A DNA stretch of 64,000 nt from the NCBI RefSeq assembly GCF_004769235.1, contig NZ_RQFG01000005.1, positions 682,001 through 746,000 of the forward strand, written 5' to 3'. Positions 18,698 through 28,513 of this stretch are shown here, piece by piece (position 1 is the first letter of the stretch; the number at the start of each line of letters is the position of its first letter). This DNA comes from Leptospira kanakyensis (GTDB lineage: Bacteria > Spirochaetota > Leptospiria > Leptospirales > Leptospiraceae). The notes beneath the pieces were generated by a model. The model saw nothing but the letters and a program-made list of their open reading frames with translations. It was not told where the DNA came from and did no database searches. The position numbers were made by a program, and so were the translations under genes.

Positions 18698-21196
18698 ATG
18701 CCGGAACGAATTTGGTCAAAAAGAGGTAAATTATTTCCTTACCTTTTGTTGAACATAATCCTCTTTATTTTTGTCGCAGTCGCCTTTCTGTTTTATACGG
18801 CCAGCGAAAGGAATATTGATGAAGCAGAAGAAAACAGATACCATTCTTTACAAATTGCAAATGAACTCCGTCAATCCTCAGACCAACTCACAAACTTAGT
18901 ACGACTTTATGTCATCCAGAGAGAAGCGAAGTATAAAACATACTTCCAGATGATTTTGGACATTCGAAATGGGAAACGTCCAAGACCCAAAGATTATAGT
19001 TATGCTTATTGGGATCTTGTCATTGCAAACAAACTTCCACCTCCTTCCGAAGAAGGTGAAACTGTCAGTATCTATGATTCCATGAGAAAAGCAAACTTTC
19101 ATGAATCAGATTTTATTTTACTTTCAGAATCAAAACTTAAATCAGACGAACTAACAAAAATTGAATTTGCAGCAATGTCCATTGCAGAAAGGGACATGAA
19201 AAAAGGATCCATAGCAAATCCTAAAGCCATTACCCTGTTATACGACGATAACTACCTTCGTGCCAAAGCGGAAATCATGAAACCAATCAATGATTTATAC
19301 AATCAATTGAATGATCGAACTACAAAAGCCATAGAAGATGCAAAAGCCACGGTATTTCTCTTAAGAACTGTACTTATAATCACTGGAATTTTCTTTGCAA
19401 TCAGTTTGTTTTTAACACATAGATCTCTAACGTCCATCATAGGTGGAAGTGTAGATGAGGCATTTCGAAAAATATCCTTACTCGGTGATGGGAATTTTTA
19501 CGAAGACCTCCATCCATTCGATCATAGAAACTCGATTTTAGGAAGATTGAACATTACGCAAAAACGATTACAGGAATTATACGAAGAAGGAGAATCCGCA
19601 AAACAAAGATTAACCAATAGTGAATCCAGGCTTCGCGAAATATTAGACAATGTTTCCGCTTGTATCTATTTAAAAGATAAAGATGGAAGATATATATTTG
19701 CAAATAGAGAAGTTTGTAATTTATTTGGGAAACCTCTAGAAGAAATCTTAAACCAAACAGATGAAAAATTTCTAGATAAAGAAACTGCAAAAGTTTTAAT
19801 CGCAAACGATAAATCTGTTTTAATCGATGGAATCACAATTCAAAAAGAGGAAACAATAGAAAATCTATTAGATGGGAAGGTCACTTCCTATCTTACAGTA
19901 AAAATTCCTTTGCGAAATCAGAACGGAGAAATCTACGCACTCTGTGGTATTTCAACGGACATTAGTATCACAAAAGAAATTCAAAAAGAATTAGAAAGGG
20001 CCAAAGATTCGGCAGAAATTGCCAACAAAGCCAAGTCAGAATTTTTAGCTTCCATGAGTCATGAAATTAGAACTCCACTCAATGGAGTGATTGGTCTCAC
20101 TCAAATTCTTTTTAAAACCAATTTGGATGAAGAACAAAAATCACTAGTAACTTCGATTGCTTCTGCAGGAAAATCTCTCCTCATCATTCTCAATGACATA
20201 CTGGATTTTTCAAAAATTGAAGTGGGAAAAATGAAAATCGAAAAACTAAATTTTGATATCCATCATTTAGTTTCAGAAGTTTACGATCTATTATCGATTG
20301 AATCCAAATGGAAACCTATCGATTTAAAACTAGATATCGATCCCAATGTTCCTAAATTTATTTATTCTGATCCCGGCAGAATTCGTCAGATCATATTCAA
20401 TTTACTTGGAAACGCTATAAAATTCACTGAAAAAGGATCCGTAACTCTTCGTGTCAAAAGAGAAACCGATAAAATTCGCATCGAAGTTGAAGATACGGGA
20501 ATAGGAATCGCAAAGGATAAAATTGAATCCATTTTCCATAAATTTTCACAAGCGGATGCCTCCACCTCACGAAAGTACGGCGGAACGGGACTAGGGCTTT
20601 CCATTTCCGAACGCCTAGTCTCCTTACTTGGAGGAACCATTGGTGTTAGTAGTGAACTCAATAAAGGCAGTTTGTTTTGGTGTTTGTTACCCATCGAAAA
20701 CGAAGATTCAACAAATATAGAAAAAATATCTAACGATAATACCACCAAACCCAGTTTATTCGAATCCACATTTACCAACCAAAATTTCCTGATCGTGGAA
20801 GACAATATTCTCAATCAAAAAGTAATGGGTGGTCTCTTAAGAAAATTTAACATCAAATTTGATGTGGCTGAAAACGGACTGGAAGCGGTAAAACTTTTCC
20901 AACAAAATAAATACGATTTGATTCTTATGGATTGTGAAATGCCTGTTATGGATGGGTTTGAAGCCACAGAAAAAATTCGTGAACTAGAAAAAAACAAATC
21001 CGAAAAAACAATCATCATTGCAGTCACTGCCCATGTTCTTACGGAACATAAGGAAAAATGTTTTGCAGTGGGAATGGATGGTTTTATAGGAAAACCATTT
21101 TATATCGAAAGTTTATTCCAAACCTTCCAGAAAATTAGTGTCACCAAAGATCCAGCGCCACTGAACGAAACACCTTCCTCCCATCACAGGATTTAA
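18698..21196 (+). CDS. Hybrid sensor histidine kinase (sensor-PAS-HisKA-HATPase-REC)
   Basis: The 832-residue protein has two membrane segments (about 12-32 and 225-245) enclosing a roughly 190-residue extracytoplasmic sensor. A PAS domain at about 310-430 follows (ACIYLKDKDGRYIFANREVC), then HisKA with the phospho-accepting His in MSHEIRTPLNGVIGL, and HATPase_c with NLLGNAIKFTEKG, DTGIGI and GGTGLGLSI. A C-terminal receiver carries LIMDCEMPVMDGFE. No Hpt domain is present, so the phosphate must pass to a separate Hpt or regulator. The gene is isolated, with no response regulator next to it. The signal is unknown. Domain order and motifs are intact. Confidence 0.94.
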   Translation: MPERIWSKRGKLFPYLLLNIILFIFVAVAFLFYTASERNIDEAEENRYHSLQIANELRQSSDQLTNLVRLYVIQREAKYKTYFQMILDIRNGKRPRPKDYSYAYWDLVIANKLPPPSEEGETVSIYDSMRKANFHESDFILLSESKLKSDELTKIEFAAMSIAERDMKKGSIANPKAITLLYDDNYLRAKAEIMKPINDLYNQLNDRTTKAIEDAKATVFLLRTVLIITGIFFAISLFLTHRSLTSIIGGSVDEAFRKISLLGDGNFYEDLHPFDHRNSILGRLNITQKRLQELYEEGESAKQRLTNSESRLREILDNVSACIYLKDKDGRYIFANREVCNLFGKPLEEILNQTDEKFLDKETAKVLIANDKSVLIDGITIQKEETIENLLDGKVTSYLTVKIPLRNQNGEIYALCGISTDISITKEIQKELERAKDSAEIANKAKSEFLASMSHEIRTPLNGVIGLTQILFKTNLDEEQKSLVTSIASAGKSLLIILNDILDFSKIEVGKMKIEKLNFDIHHLVSEVYDLLSIESKWKPIDLKLDIDPNVPKFIYSDPGRIRQIIFNLLGNAIKFTEKGSVTLRVKRETDKIRIEVEDTGIGIAKDKIESIFHKFSQADASTSRKYGGTGLGLSISERLVSLLGGTIGVSSELNKGSLFWCLLPIENEDSTNIEKISNDNTTKPSLFESTFTNQNFLIVEDNILNQKVMGGLLRKFNIKFDVAENGLEAVKLFQQNKYDLILMDCEMPVMDGFEATEKIRELEKNKSEKTIIIAVTAHVLTEHKEKCFAVGMDGFIGKPFYIESLFQTFQKISVTKDPAPLNETPSSHHRI

Positions 21197-21212
21197 CATC
21201 CAAAGCTAGATT

Positions 21213-21530
21213 TTAGGAATTGGTTACATGTAAAATTCCACCATCACCATAAGTTTTTGTGACTTCTGCGATGATGACTTGGTAACCTGCGTACCATTTG
21301 GAATATTGAGATTTTGCCGACTTATGATCGGTATAAGTCTTTAAAGATTCCAAACCAAGATAGGTTTTAAAATAATAAACAACCGCCATAGTTCCTTGTT
21401 CTAAATTCACCCAACTATCTTTTCCGAGATACTCTGGATGGTTTTCTACATGGGATTCAATAGACTTGTCCAAAGTTTCAAATTCGGAATCTGATTTTTT
21501 TTGTTTAAAGATAAAAGTAGCACTGATCAT
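21213..21530 (-). CDS. Small protein, possible dimeric alpha/beta-barrel (ABM-like)
   Basis: A 105-residue protein with a beta-alpha-beta pattern: ISATFIFKQKKS, then DSWVNLEQGTMAVVYYF, then WYAGYQVIIAEVTKTYGDGG. Its size and the pattern of aromatic residues resemble dimeric alpha/beta-barrel proteins such as antibiotic-biosynthesis monooxygenase-like members. No catalytic residue can be pointed out. It ends 16 bases from the end of the converging hybrid kinase gene and lies 37 bases downstream of the PhoU gene on the same strand. Function unknown. Confidence 0.55.
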   Translation of the reverse strand: MISATFIFKQKKSDSEFETLDKSIESHVENHPEYLGKDSWVNLEQGTMAVVYYFKTYLGLESLKTYTDHKSAKSQYSKWYAGYQVIIAEVTKTYGDGGILHVTNS

Positions 21531-21567
21531 TTTATAACTTAAATAACGATAACTTCCGAACGAAAGT

Positions 21568-22284
21568 TTATTGGTAATTGGATGCTTTTGTATTTATATT
21601 TTCTAAATGGCGGATGTCTTTACCGGTATTGAGACGAACAAGTTCTTCCGCTACGTTTACCGCGTAATCACCTAACCTTTCTAATGCAAGAATGATACGA
21701 TATACATCCGCAAATTCCTGTTTTTCCATATCAGGGACAGATCTATATTTTTGGAAGGCTTGGTCACAAAGAGCATTTAACTCATCTTCTAAGGTATTGA
21801 CACTACCCATAAATCTTTCTTTTTCTTCCACAAGAGATTCAATGGCCATCCCTGCAAGTGTAGTCACACGAGAAAGGATGAGAGTCATAGGTTCTTCGTT
21901 TTTAAAAAGACCTTTGCGAATGGTTTTATGCCGAAACACATCAGCACAGTTGACCACTTGGTCTCCCATCCGTTCCATGTTCCTTGTGATTCGAATGGCG
22001 GAGAGGGCAAAACGAAGTGGGTCTTTTTTTAAAACAATATCATTGTCTACATCACCCATTCCGAGGATGTTGCGGTTATTCACTGCTTCTAAAATTGCAT
22101 TTTGGGAAAGGTTATCATTTTCCTTTTCTAAATCATCGATGAGGTCATCCCTTTCTACTATCCGTTCTGCTTGGGCATAATCATCATCTTCCAAAGCTTC
22201 ACTTAATAGAATTACCTGCTCCAAAACAAGTTCTGCCATGGAGTATAAATTCTTTCTTAAATAATAAAACTTAGAGATGATCAT
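21568..22284 (-). CDS. PhoU-domain protein
   Basis: A 238-residue, all-helical protein with two PhoU repeats. Typical segments are [26 protein letters not shown] and, in the second half, [27 protein letters not shown]. Between them [18 protein letters not shown] carries the conserved Glu/Arg/Asp metal-binding face. PhoU proteins restrain phosphate uptake and signalling. Here no pst transporter or phoR/phoB genes adjoin it; neighbours are a CheW gene upstream and a small unknown protein downstream. It could act with a transporter elsewhere or with another kinase. Confidence 0.85.
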   Translation of the reverse strand: MIISKFYYLRKNLYSMAELVLEQVILLSEALEDDDYAQAERIVERDDLIDDLEKENDNLSQNAILEAVNNRNILGMGDVDNDIVLKKDPLRFALSAIRITRNMERMGDQVVNCADVFRHKTIRKGLFKNEEPMTLILSRVTTLAGMAIESLVEEKERFMGSVNTLEDELNALCDQAFQKYRSVPDMEKQEFADVYRIILALERLGDYAVNVAEELVRLNTGKDIRHLENINTKASNYQ

Positions 22285-22338
22285 AATTAGTTTATTTCTT
22301 CATTGGATAATTACTTGAACTCGACCAATGATCCCAAG

Positions 22339-22815
22339 TTAGGCGGTAGCGAGCTCGGTAACTTCTTCCACAGTTAAGATTTTTTCGATATCGATGAGGA
22401 TGATGAACCTGTTGTCCTTTTTCCCAACCCCAGTGATGTATCTCGAAGAAATACCTTTCACTGATGGCGGAGGTGGATCCACTTGGTTTGCGGGAAAATG
22501 AACCACGTGAGAAACCTTGTCCACAATCACACCGATGGATTTACCAGAGACATTGATGACAATCGCCCGATCAGCCGTCTCAGTAATATTTTTGATATTG
22601 AGACGTTTGGCGAGGTCAATCATCCGAACCACTTTCCCACGAATGTCCATAATCCCGGCAAAAAAACTTTTGGATTGTGGAACACGGATTAGGTTAGTGA
22701 TTTTGACTATCTCTTCGACGATGGTGATGGGAATGGCATATTCTTCATCGCCCAAATTGAATATAATGTACTGCTCATGAATGAATTGGTTTGCGGATGA
22801 TGTTTCTTTTGCCAT
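22339..22815 (-). CDS. cheW: CheW-type chemotaxis coupling protein
   Basis: A 158-residue single CheW domain: [20 protein letters not shown], then [20 protein letters not shown] and a final part with [17 protein letters not shown]. CheW bridges chemoreceptors and the kinase CheA. No receptor or kinase gene adjoins it. It lies in a minus-strand run between a membrane protein gene and a phoU-like gene, so it is probably a housekeeping CheW serving arrays encoded elsewhere. A second, more divergent CheW is at 48187. Confidence 0.93.
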   Translation of the reverse strand: MAKETSSANQFIHEQYIIFNLGDEEYAIPITIVEEIVKITNLIRVPQSKSFFAGIMDIRGKVVRMIDLAKRLNIKNITETADRAIVINVSGKSIGVIVDKVSHVVHFPANQVDPPPPSVKGISSRYITGVGKKDNRFIILIDIEKILTVEEVTELATA

Positions 22816-22845
22816 ATAACTTTCTACAATTTTTCAGCCTACGCA

Positions 22846-23583
22846 CTAAAAGTAGACGTAGCCATTGTAGAAAAAATATGAACCGAAACTGAGAAATGAC
22901 AACACTTTTGTCATTAAGACAGAACGTTTTCTCACAAGAAAATCGAGAAGCCCTGCGGCCATCCCCAAAATTCCTAGAGTCAATCCTAATACGACATAAT
23001 CATAGTAGAGATAATAGACCAAACATCCAAATCCGACGCCCATACAGATATCTTGCAAATCACCCCAGACCCGTCTCTTAAAACGCAACCAGAGCGATCC
23101 TCGAGCTTCTCTTGCCTCTCGTCTTTCCCGTCTCCAACGTTGGAAACGAGTTTCACGAACAATCCCAAAAATAGAATCATAACGGGTGGAAGGAAAAAGT
23201 GCCGATTCCAAAGGAAGTCTGGAAGAACGACCTTTCTCTTGGGCATCTGGTACAAAGGGGGGATAAATTTCGTACGCCCCACCAATACATGCAAGCATGT
23301 CTTTATCGGGGAGGGTACTAAAGTATTCGCGAAAGGGCCATATCTTTCTAAAGACAGGGTAGGCACGACCAGAAGTAATATCCTTCTCAGCTTGTACGGT
23401 ACCGTTTTTGACAGTGGCACCATACATACGGCCTTTCTCTTCTTTGATTTCGACAGCTAAACGAACGAGACGTTCGTGAAAGTTGAACTCAGCCTCCAGG
23501 ACATCCCCGAGAGGTGTTTCCATGGTAAATGCTCGGATGAAACCGGGTGTGCGGGGTTTCTGTTTCCTCCAGACTTGTTTCAT
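22846..23583 (-). CDS. Conserved-looking membrane protein of unknown function
   Basis: A 245-residue protein with a soluble N-terminal half, a strongly basic region (RFQRWRRERREAREAR, about 147-162) and two or three membrane segments at the C-terminus (CLVYYLYYDYVVLGLTLGIL and a final aromatic-rich segment). The first 75 residues look like a small beta domain (FTMETPLGDVLEAEFNFHER). No family is recognised. It sits between cheW and a tiny basic-protein gene on the same strand. Confidence 0.72.
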   Translation of the reverse strand: MKQVWRKQKPRTPGFIRAFTMETPLGDVLEAEFNFHERLVRLAVEIKEEKGRMYGATVKNGTVQAEKDITSGRAYPVFRKIWPFREYFSTLPDKDMLACIGGAYEIYPPFVPDAQEKGRSSRLPLESALFPSTRYDSIFGIVRETRFQRWRRERREAREARGSLWLRFKRRVWGDLQDICMGVGFGCLVYYLYYDYVVLGLTLGILGMAAGLLDFLVRKRSVLMTKVLSFLSFGSYFFYNGYVYF

Positions 23584-23624
23584 AACAAATCTATCGGAGG
23601 AAACATTAAGTCACTGAAGAAAGA

Positions 23625-23717
23625 TTATTTCTTCTTTTTGTGTCTGTTGGCTCTGCGTTTTTTCTTACGTTTGTGGGTTGCGATTTTTCTACGCTTTCTC
23701 TTTTTTCCGGAAGGCAT
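23625..23717 (-). CDS. 30-residue basic protein of the AURKAIP1/COX24 (mS38-like) type
   Basis: Reading the minus strand from the ATG at 23717 gives a 30-residue product starting MPSGKKRKRRKIATHKRK and ending in RANRHKKKK. A perfect ribosome-binding site (TAAGGAGGAAGGA) precedes the start. More than half the residues are Lys, Arg or His. The pattern KRKRRKIATHKRKKRRR is the signature of the AURKAIP1/COX24 domain, known from the mitochondrial ribosomal protein mS38 and from tiny bacterial proteins. It is therefore probably a small ribosome-associated protein. Short length makes it easy to miss in automatic annotation. Confidence 0.82.
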   Translation of the reverse strand: MPSGKKRKRRKIATHKRKKKRRANRHKKKK

Positions 23718-23754
23718 TCCTTCCTCCTTATATCAAGCCTGTTCTGTCAAATTT

Positions 23755-24825
23755 CTAGTCGAGGTACTTTTGTAAAACTTTATTTTTCCTCATTGTGGAT
23801 AACATCGCTTTGATATCACCCACTCCCTCGCGAGAAGTCACGAGTAAAACATCTGGTTCTTCTACGACAATGAGATCCTTCACACCGAGAAAGGCGATTA
23901 GTTCCTTCTGGACGGAAGAAATATTTCCCGAAGCTTTATGGTAGAGCACTTCTTTTCCTTGGTGGTGGTTCTTTTCTTTGTCACCAGGAAGGATTCGTTC
24001 CAGAGACATCCAGGATCCTACATCATCCCAATTGAAAGTTGCTTCTACCATACGAATCCGATTGGATTTTTCCATAATGGCAGTATCAATCGCTTCCGAC
24101 GGAAGCATTTGGAAGGCAGTTTTTAAATCCCCAAAACTCTTAAAAGGAAATCCATTTTTTAAAGGTCCTAAAATATGAGGGGCATGGCGTTCTAATTCCG
24201 AAAGAATGGTTTCTGTGCGGAAAAGAAAAATCCCTGGATTCCAATAAAAATTCTTCTTCTTAATGTATTTTAGAGCCGTTTTGAAATCTGGTTTTTCAAA
24301 AAATGCTTTAACCGTATAACCCACATCAGTTGGTTTCCCCGTGCTGATATAACCATATCCCACTTCTGGGCGGTTTGGTTTCACACCTAGTAGAACCATT
24401 CCATTTTCTGTTTCGTATAAGGCCTGTTCAATGGTTTTTGTAAATTCTTTGATGGGATCAATGAATGCATCTGCGGATAAAACGATTAAGTTTGGATTCC
24501 CAAATTTTTTCTGAAAGTAAAGTGCAGAAAGAGCAATGATAGGAGCTGTGTTTTTTCCTTCCGGCTCTAAAATGAAATTTGTGGAAGGAAACTTTGGATC
24601 TTTTTTGAGGATCTCCGCTTTTAGGTTGGCATTCGTTCCAATATAAATTCTGTCGAGTGTGGTAATGGTGAGCGCACGGTCGATGGTCTCACGAAGAAGG
24701 GTTTTATTAGAATAAACTTTCTGGAGCTGTTTGGGAGAATTGGTACGGGAGCGAGGCCAAAACCTCTCCCCCTTTCCACCAGCCATAATGAGGACAACCG
24801 GGGATTCTTTTGGTAATTTTGCCAT
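23755..24825 (-). CDS. manC: Mannose-1-phosphate guanylyltransferase
   Basis: A 356-residue nucleotidyltransferase with the GT-A signature [18 protein letters not shown]. Other family marks are [14 protein letters not shown], the [12 protein letters not shown] segment, [14 protein letters not shown] with NFYWNPGIF, and FNWDDVGSW. It makes GDP-mannose from GTP and mannose-1-phosphate for surface polysaccharide or glycosylation. It lacks the C-terminal phosphomannose isomerase half found in long bifunctional ManC/AlgA proteins, so it is the short, monofunctional type. It follows hfq on the same strand by 52 bases. Confidence 0.9.
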   Translation of the reverse strand: MAKLPKESPVVLIMAGGKGERFWPRSRTNSPKQLQKVYSNKTLLRETIDRALTITTLDRIYIGTNANLKAEILKKDPKFPSTNFILEPEGKNTAPIIALSALYFQKKFGNPNLIVLSADAFIDPIKEFTKTIEQALYETENGMVLLGVKPNRPEVGYGYISTGKPTDVGYTVKAFFEKPDFKTALKYIKKKNFYWNPGIFLFRTETILSELERHAPHILGPLKNGFPFKSFGDLKTAFQMLPSEAIDTAIMEKSNRIRMVEATFNWDDVGSWMSLERILPGDKEKNHHQGKEVLYHKASGNISSVQKELIAFLGVKDLIVVEEPDVLLVTSREGVGDIKAMLSTMRKNKVLQKYLD

Positions 24826-24877
24826 AGGGTTTGGAACCAGAATCTAACAAAGCAAACAGAGGAAAACCAGAAAAGAG

Positions 24878-25129
24878 TTAGGCCCCTCCCGCTTCTTTCG
24901 GTGTTTCTTCGCTATGGAGTTTGATGGGTTTTGCTGGGATGATGGTGGAAATCGCGTGTTTGTACACCAAATTCTGTTTGTTATCGTTTTCTAAGATGAT
25001 GGTGAAGTTGTCAAAACTAACAACCTTTCCTTTCAGCGGTACTCCGTTTAACAAGTAGATGGTGAGATCGATTTTCTCCTTTCTTGCTGTATTTAGAAGT
25101 TGGTCTTGGATATTATTTTTTGCCGACAT
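24878..25129 (-). CDS. hfq: RNA chaperone Hfq
   Basis: An 83-residue Sm-like protein. The Sm1 region ([24 protein letters not shown]) and Sm2 motif ([12 protein letters not shown], from the family YKHA) match Hfq closely. Hfq forms hexamers that assist pairing of small RNAs with mRNAs and affects RNA stability. It lies 21 bases after miaA on the same strand, the miaA-hfq order seen in many bacteria. The C-terminal tail is short, as in many non-enteric Hfq proteins. Confidence 0.95.
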   Translation of the reverse strand: MSAKNNIQDQLLNTARKEKIDLTIYLLNGVPLKGKVVSFDNFTIILENDNKQNLVYKHAISTIIPAKPIKLHSEETPKEAGGA

Positions 25130-25150
25130 TGGAAATCCCGAGTGTTTTCT

Positions 25151-26041
25151 CTATATTTTATCTATATTTGTATACAATTGGACAGCGGCTTCGAAGGAAA
25201 TGGGCGAAAGTAACGGATCTTTTTTGAACCAAGTGATCTGTCGTTTCGCATAATTCCGATGGCTTTGGGCCAGCTGCTCAATGAATGTATTACTGTCTAT
25301 GGTTCCATTTAAGAAAGCAAGCGCAAAATTGTAACCTAAGGTTCGTAGGCCCGGACAGTCTGATCCGTATAGGGAAACCACTTCTTTTGTCTCCGCTAAC
25401 ATACCCGTGGCGATCTCTTTCACTCGTTCATTAATCCTTTGGTAGAGGATTTCACGAGGCCAATCCAACCAATGTCCAACAACTTGGAGATTGGGATAAT
25501 CGCTTAAATACCCTCCGACCGTTTCTTTGGAAACTTCAGACCACAAAACTCCCGTGAGTACGACTTCCAATGCCCTTTTGATTCTATATCCATCTTGTGG
25601 CGATAAGGAGGCGAGTGCTTCGGGATCTTTGGCAAAAAGTTGTGTCCTCGCTTCTTCTAAAGGTAGTTCCAAAACATAATCTTTTGTTTCTTTGGGTACA
25701 TTTGGTACGGGATACATTCCCAAAAGAAAGGCACGGAGATAAAAACCTGTGCCACCAATGAGGAAAGGAATTTTACCTCGGGCTCGAATGTCGTTTATGG
25801 CCTCGCGGGCCCAAAGAGAAAATTGGCTCGCGTTGGCAGATTCGTTTGCGTTTAAAAAACCAATTAACCAGTGACGGATGTAAGAAGACTCTGGGAGAGT
25901 GGGTGCCGTTGTGCCTACCGGAAGATCCCGGTAGACTTGGCGTGAGTCAAAAGAAACAATTTCAAAACGTTTGGGGTCGAGAGTTTGAGTGAGGGCAGTT
26001 TTTCCAGAACCGGTGGGACCACCGAGTACGGGGAGGATCAC
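25151..26041 (-). CDS. miaA: tRNA dimethylallyltransferase
   Basis: A 296-residue enzyme that adds a dimethylallyl group to A37 of tRNAs reading codons that begin with U. Visible motifs are the P-loop GGPTGSGKTALTQ, the FDSRQVYRDLPVGT segment and FLIGGTGFYLRAF; the C-terminal part has RTLGYN and YAKRQITWF. Length is normal. Its start overlaps the upstream FYDL zinc-ribbon gene by 4 bases, implying translational coupling, and it lies just before hfq. Confidence 0.95.
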   Translation of the reverse strand: MILPVLGGPTGSGKTALTQTLDPKRFEIVSFDSRQVYRDLPVGTTAPTLPESSYIRHWLIGFLNANESANASQFSLWAREAINDIRARGKIPFLIGGTGFYLRAFLLGMYPVPNVPKETKDYVLELPLEEARTQLFAKDPEALASLSPQDGYRIKRALEVVLTGVLWSEVSKETVGGYLSDYPNLQVVGHWLDWPREILYQRINERVKEIATGMLAETKEVVSLYGSDCPGLRTLGYNFALAFLNGTIDSNTFIEQLAQSHRNYAKRQITWFKKDPLLSPISFEAAVQLYTNIDKI

Positions 26042-26541
26042 TCCTCTTCCTCAGCAGGTGCCTCCTCTTCTTCGGCCTCTTCTAATTCTTCTGTTTCTTC
26101 CATGAGTTCATCATCTTCTAAAACTGGCTCTTCCTCTTCTTCCACTTCGTATTCAGAACTGCGGATGGCTGCCATTCGCGATTTGATCGCGGGTTTTGCC
26201 AATTGGTCAGCACCACATTTCGGGCATTTTTTTTCTGGTTTGTATAAATCGTAGAACTTGGTTCCACAAGAATAACAACTGAACTTTTTGCCGAGAGGGT
26301 TGTTCGGATCAATTTTGACGGCGGGAGCCTTGGCCACGGGAGCCGGTTTGTCCTTCACAGCGGCAGGGGCTGTTTTAGGGGCAGGAACGGCTTTCGCCTT
26401 AGTTGCGGGGGCTTTTGCACCAGCGACTGCCTTTTTTTTGTCTTCCTTCGGGGAAGCGGACTTAGCGTCCTTGGGTTTTTCTTTGGCTACCGCTTTTTTC
26501 TTGGGCGGTGCCTGCTTCTTGACTGCTTTTTTTGCGACCAT
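26038..26541 (-). CDS. FYDL-motif zinc-ribbon protein with basic N-terminus and acidic tail
   Basis: A 167-residue protein with three unlike parts. Residues 1-75 are Lys/Ala/Pro-rich, similar in composition to histone H1 tails (KKAVKKQAPPKKKAVAK). Residues about 85-115 form a zinc ribbon (FSCYSCGTKFYDLYKPEKKC then PKCG) with the FYDL motif of the TIGR02300-type family. The C-terminal 40 residues are almost purely acidic (ELEEAEEEEAPAEEEE). The family is thought to be nucleic-acid related but is poorly studied. It overlaps miaA by 4 bases and heads the minus-strand miaA-hfq group. Confidence 0.8.
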   Translation of the reverse strand: MVAKKAVKKQAPPKKKAVAKEKPKDAKSASPKEDKKKAVAGAKAPATKAKAVPAPKTAPAAVKDKPAPVAKAPAVKIDPNNPLGKKFSCYSCGTKFYDLYKPEKKCPKCGADQLAKPAIKSRMAAIRSSEYEVEEEEEPVLEDDELMEETEELEEAEEEEAPAEEEE

Positions 26542-26645
26542 AAACGTACTTTTGACAGTTTTGGAAATCCCCTCTCGGGGACAACCTTTTTGAAATTGGA
26601 CGGTTTTCTCCTGGATGAAAATTAATGGAAAGTTTTTTTTTTCCT

Positions 26646-27425
26646 ATGACCCAATTAAGTGTCAATGTCAACAAGATCGCCACTCTCCGCAATTCTCGTG
26701 GTGGATCCATTCCTAGTGTCATTCTAATTTCAGGGATTATCTTGGATGCGGGCGCTTACGGCATCACCATCCACCCCAGAGAAGACGAAAGGCATATCAC
26801 CAAACAAGATGTATTCGAAATTCAGAATTTTCTAAAATCTTACAACGAAAAAAAGATAAAAAATGGATCTCCTAAAAAGGAATTCAATATTGAAGGCGAA
26901 CCAAGTGATAGGTTTTTGAACCTGGTTCTTGCTGCAAAACCAGACCAAGCCACCCTCGTGCCTGTCAAACCTGGGGAAATTACTTCTGATCATGGATTTG
27001 ATCTAAAAAACAAAACCGTGTTCCAAACCCTAAAACCAATGGTGGAAAGATTAAACAAAGAAGGAATCCGAGTTTCTTTGTTTATGGAAACGGATTTTGA
27101 ACAATACCCCCTCGTAAAGGAACTTGGAGCAGACCGGATTGAATTGTATACTGGCCCTTTTGCCCATGCTTATGACAAATCTCCAGAAGATGGTGCCAAA
27201 AGTTTTCAAAGTTATGAATTGGCCGCCAAAGAAGCCCACAAACTAGGGTTAGGTGTGAATGCGGGTCACGACTTAGATACAAACAATTTAAAACTTTTTG
27301 CCCAACTCCCGCACTTAGCAGAAGTATCCATTGGTCACAGGCTGGTAAGCCAAAGCCTTGTGGATGGAATGGAAAAAACCATTGGAGACTATCTTAAAGT
27401 TCTTTCGATAGGAAACGAAGTTTAG
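26646..27425 (+). CDS. pdxJ: Pyridoxine 5'-phosphate synthase
   Basis: A 259-residue TIM-barrel enzyme that condenses 1-deoxyxylulose 5-phosphate and 3-amino-2-oxopropyl phosphate in vitamin B6 synthesis. Family motifs are LSVNVNKIATLRNSRGG at the start, AYGITIHPREDERHI, FNIEGEP and the end segment GLGVNAGHDLDTNNL with EVSIGHRLVSQSL. An ATG 21 bases upstream (26625) is also open, and neither start has a clear ribosome site; the one at 26646 matches the E. coli N-terminus in length. The 3' end overlaps the converging lipoprotein gene by 32 bases. Confidence 0.93.
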   Translation: MTQLSVNVNKIATLRNSRGGSIPSVILISGIILDAGAYGITIHPREDERHITKQDVFEIQNFLKSYNEKKIKNGSPKKEFNIEGEPSDRFLNLVLAAKPDQATLVPVKPGEITSDHGFDLKNKTVFQTLKPMVERLNKEGIRVSLFMETDFEQYPLVKELGADRIELYTGPFAHAYDKSPEDGAKSFQSYELAAKEAHKLGLGVNAGHDLDTNNLKLFAQLPHLAEVSIGHRLVSQSLVDGMEKTIGDYLKVLSIGNEV

Positions 27426-28401
27426 AATACTGAGGGTCTTGTTCGAGAAGCAATTTGGCAGCTCTTTCTAAGGCAAGAGCCAACTGTCCTTCTAGTTTTC
27501 CTTTTCGTTTTGCCGACTGGATCTCAAATAAAAAACTACGAAGGCCTTCACGTCCTTGGGATTCGTTTCCAGATGAGGCGGCAAGTTTTACTTTTTTCCA
27601 AGCTTCTGTGATGGGTGCACCGGGTCGGAAGGTTGTCCCTTGCATAGGAACTCCTGCTTCCGTTCCAAGAGATGAACTGACAGACACCACACCTGCACTG
27701 GCACCCACAGCTTCTTTTCCAGTTTCCCCCCTGTGATAACTTGCCGTGTCCCAAATCCTAGAAAATGGATCCGATTTCATTTGGTCGGCATACAAACGTT
27801 CCTTATAAGAAAGAGAAGATAGGCGAATGTCTTTTTGGATTTGTGACCGGTCAGCTTCGCTCAAGTTTTGGAAACAATCCGCAAGGACACCCCTTCGCAG
27901 ACTTTCCTTGGTGAGAACACCTCGTTCGGCAAGGAAGAGAAAGGATTCTGCATTGGGAATTTTGTTTTCCTTACAGAGTTTTTGAGTTTCTGTAAATATA
28001 GCGAGTACCTCACCGTCTCTGGAATGTGCCTTCAAATCTGTTAAATTTCCTGATTTTTCGGCGGAAATTCGTAACATATTTTTATAAAGACTATCATTTG
28101 GATTTTTTTCTAGAGCCTTTCTAAAGGCAGTATAACTCTCAGCGAAATTACCCCGGTGGTATTCGAGTAATCCCCAAGTATAACATAAATATCCATCATC
28201 TGTATCACGTGTCCGGCAAACGTATCTTAGTCGAGACATAGCCCCTTCTCTCGATTCGGAGGATTCCCATACATCCAAAAGCACCTCTTCCAGAAAGATA
28301 AGAGTTTCCAAACTGTATGGATCCCGGGTTGGGTTCTTTTGTGGTTCGGAAGTACAAAACCCAAGGGAAAGAGCAAAAATCAGGACAACGAAAGGACGCA
28401 T
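27394..28401 (-). CDS. Putative lipoprotein with TPR-like repeat
   Basis: A 335-residue protein with a signal and lipobox (LIFALSLGFC, Cys16). Residues around 75-110 form a TPR-like unit (GLLEYHRGNFAESYTAFRKAL then NPNDSLYKN). The centre is helical and the rest is of low similarity to anything I recognise. It probably sits in the periplasm or on the outer membrane, as an adaptor. The gene ends inside the last 32 bases of pdxJ on the other strand, so the two mRNAs have complementary 3' ends. It is divergent from the S41 protease gene, with 112 bases between the starts. Confidence 0.75.
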   Translation of the reverse strand: MRPFVVLIFALSLGFCTSEPQKNPTRDPYSLETLIFLEEVLLDVWESSESREGAMSRLRYVCRTRDTDDGYLCYTWGLLEYHRGNFAESYTAFRKALEKNPNDSLYKNMLRISAEKSGNLTDLKAHSRDGEVLAIFTETQKLCKENKIPNAESFLFLAERGVLTKESLRRGVLADCFQNLSEADRSQIQKDIRLSSLSYKERLYADQMKSDPFSRIWDTASYHRGETGKEAVGASAGVVSVSSSLGTEAGVPMQGTTFRPGAPITEAWKKVKLAASSGNESQGREGLRSFLFEIQSAKRKGKLEGQLALALERAAKLLLEQDPQYSKLRFLSKEL

Positions 28402-28513
28402 TGCACCGTCTATGATATACGTGTGTCCTAGATTTGTCCCGATTTTTTTTGAGTTGCATGGACTGGAAAATCGGAAATTCTTAGGATAATCTATCCACTT
28501 TACGAGAGATCCC

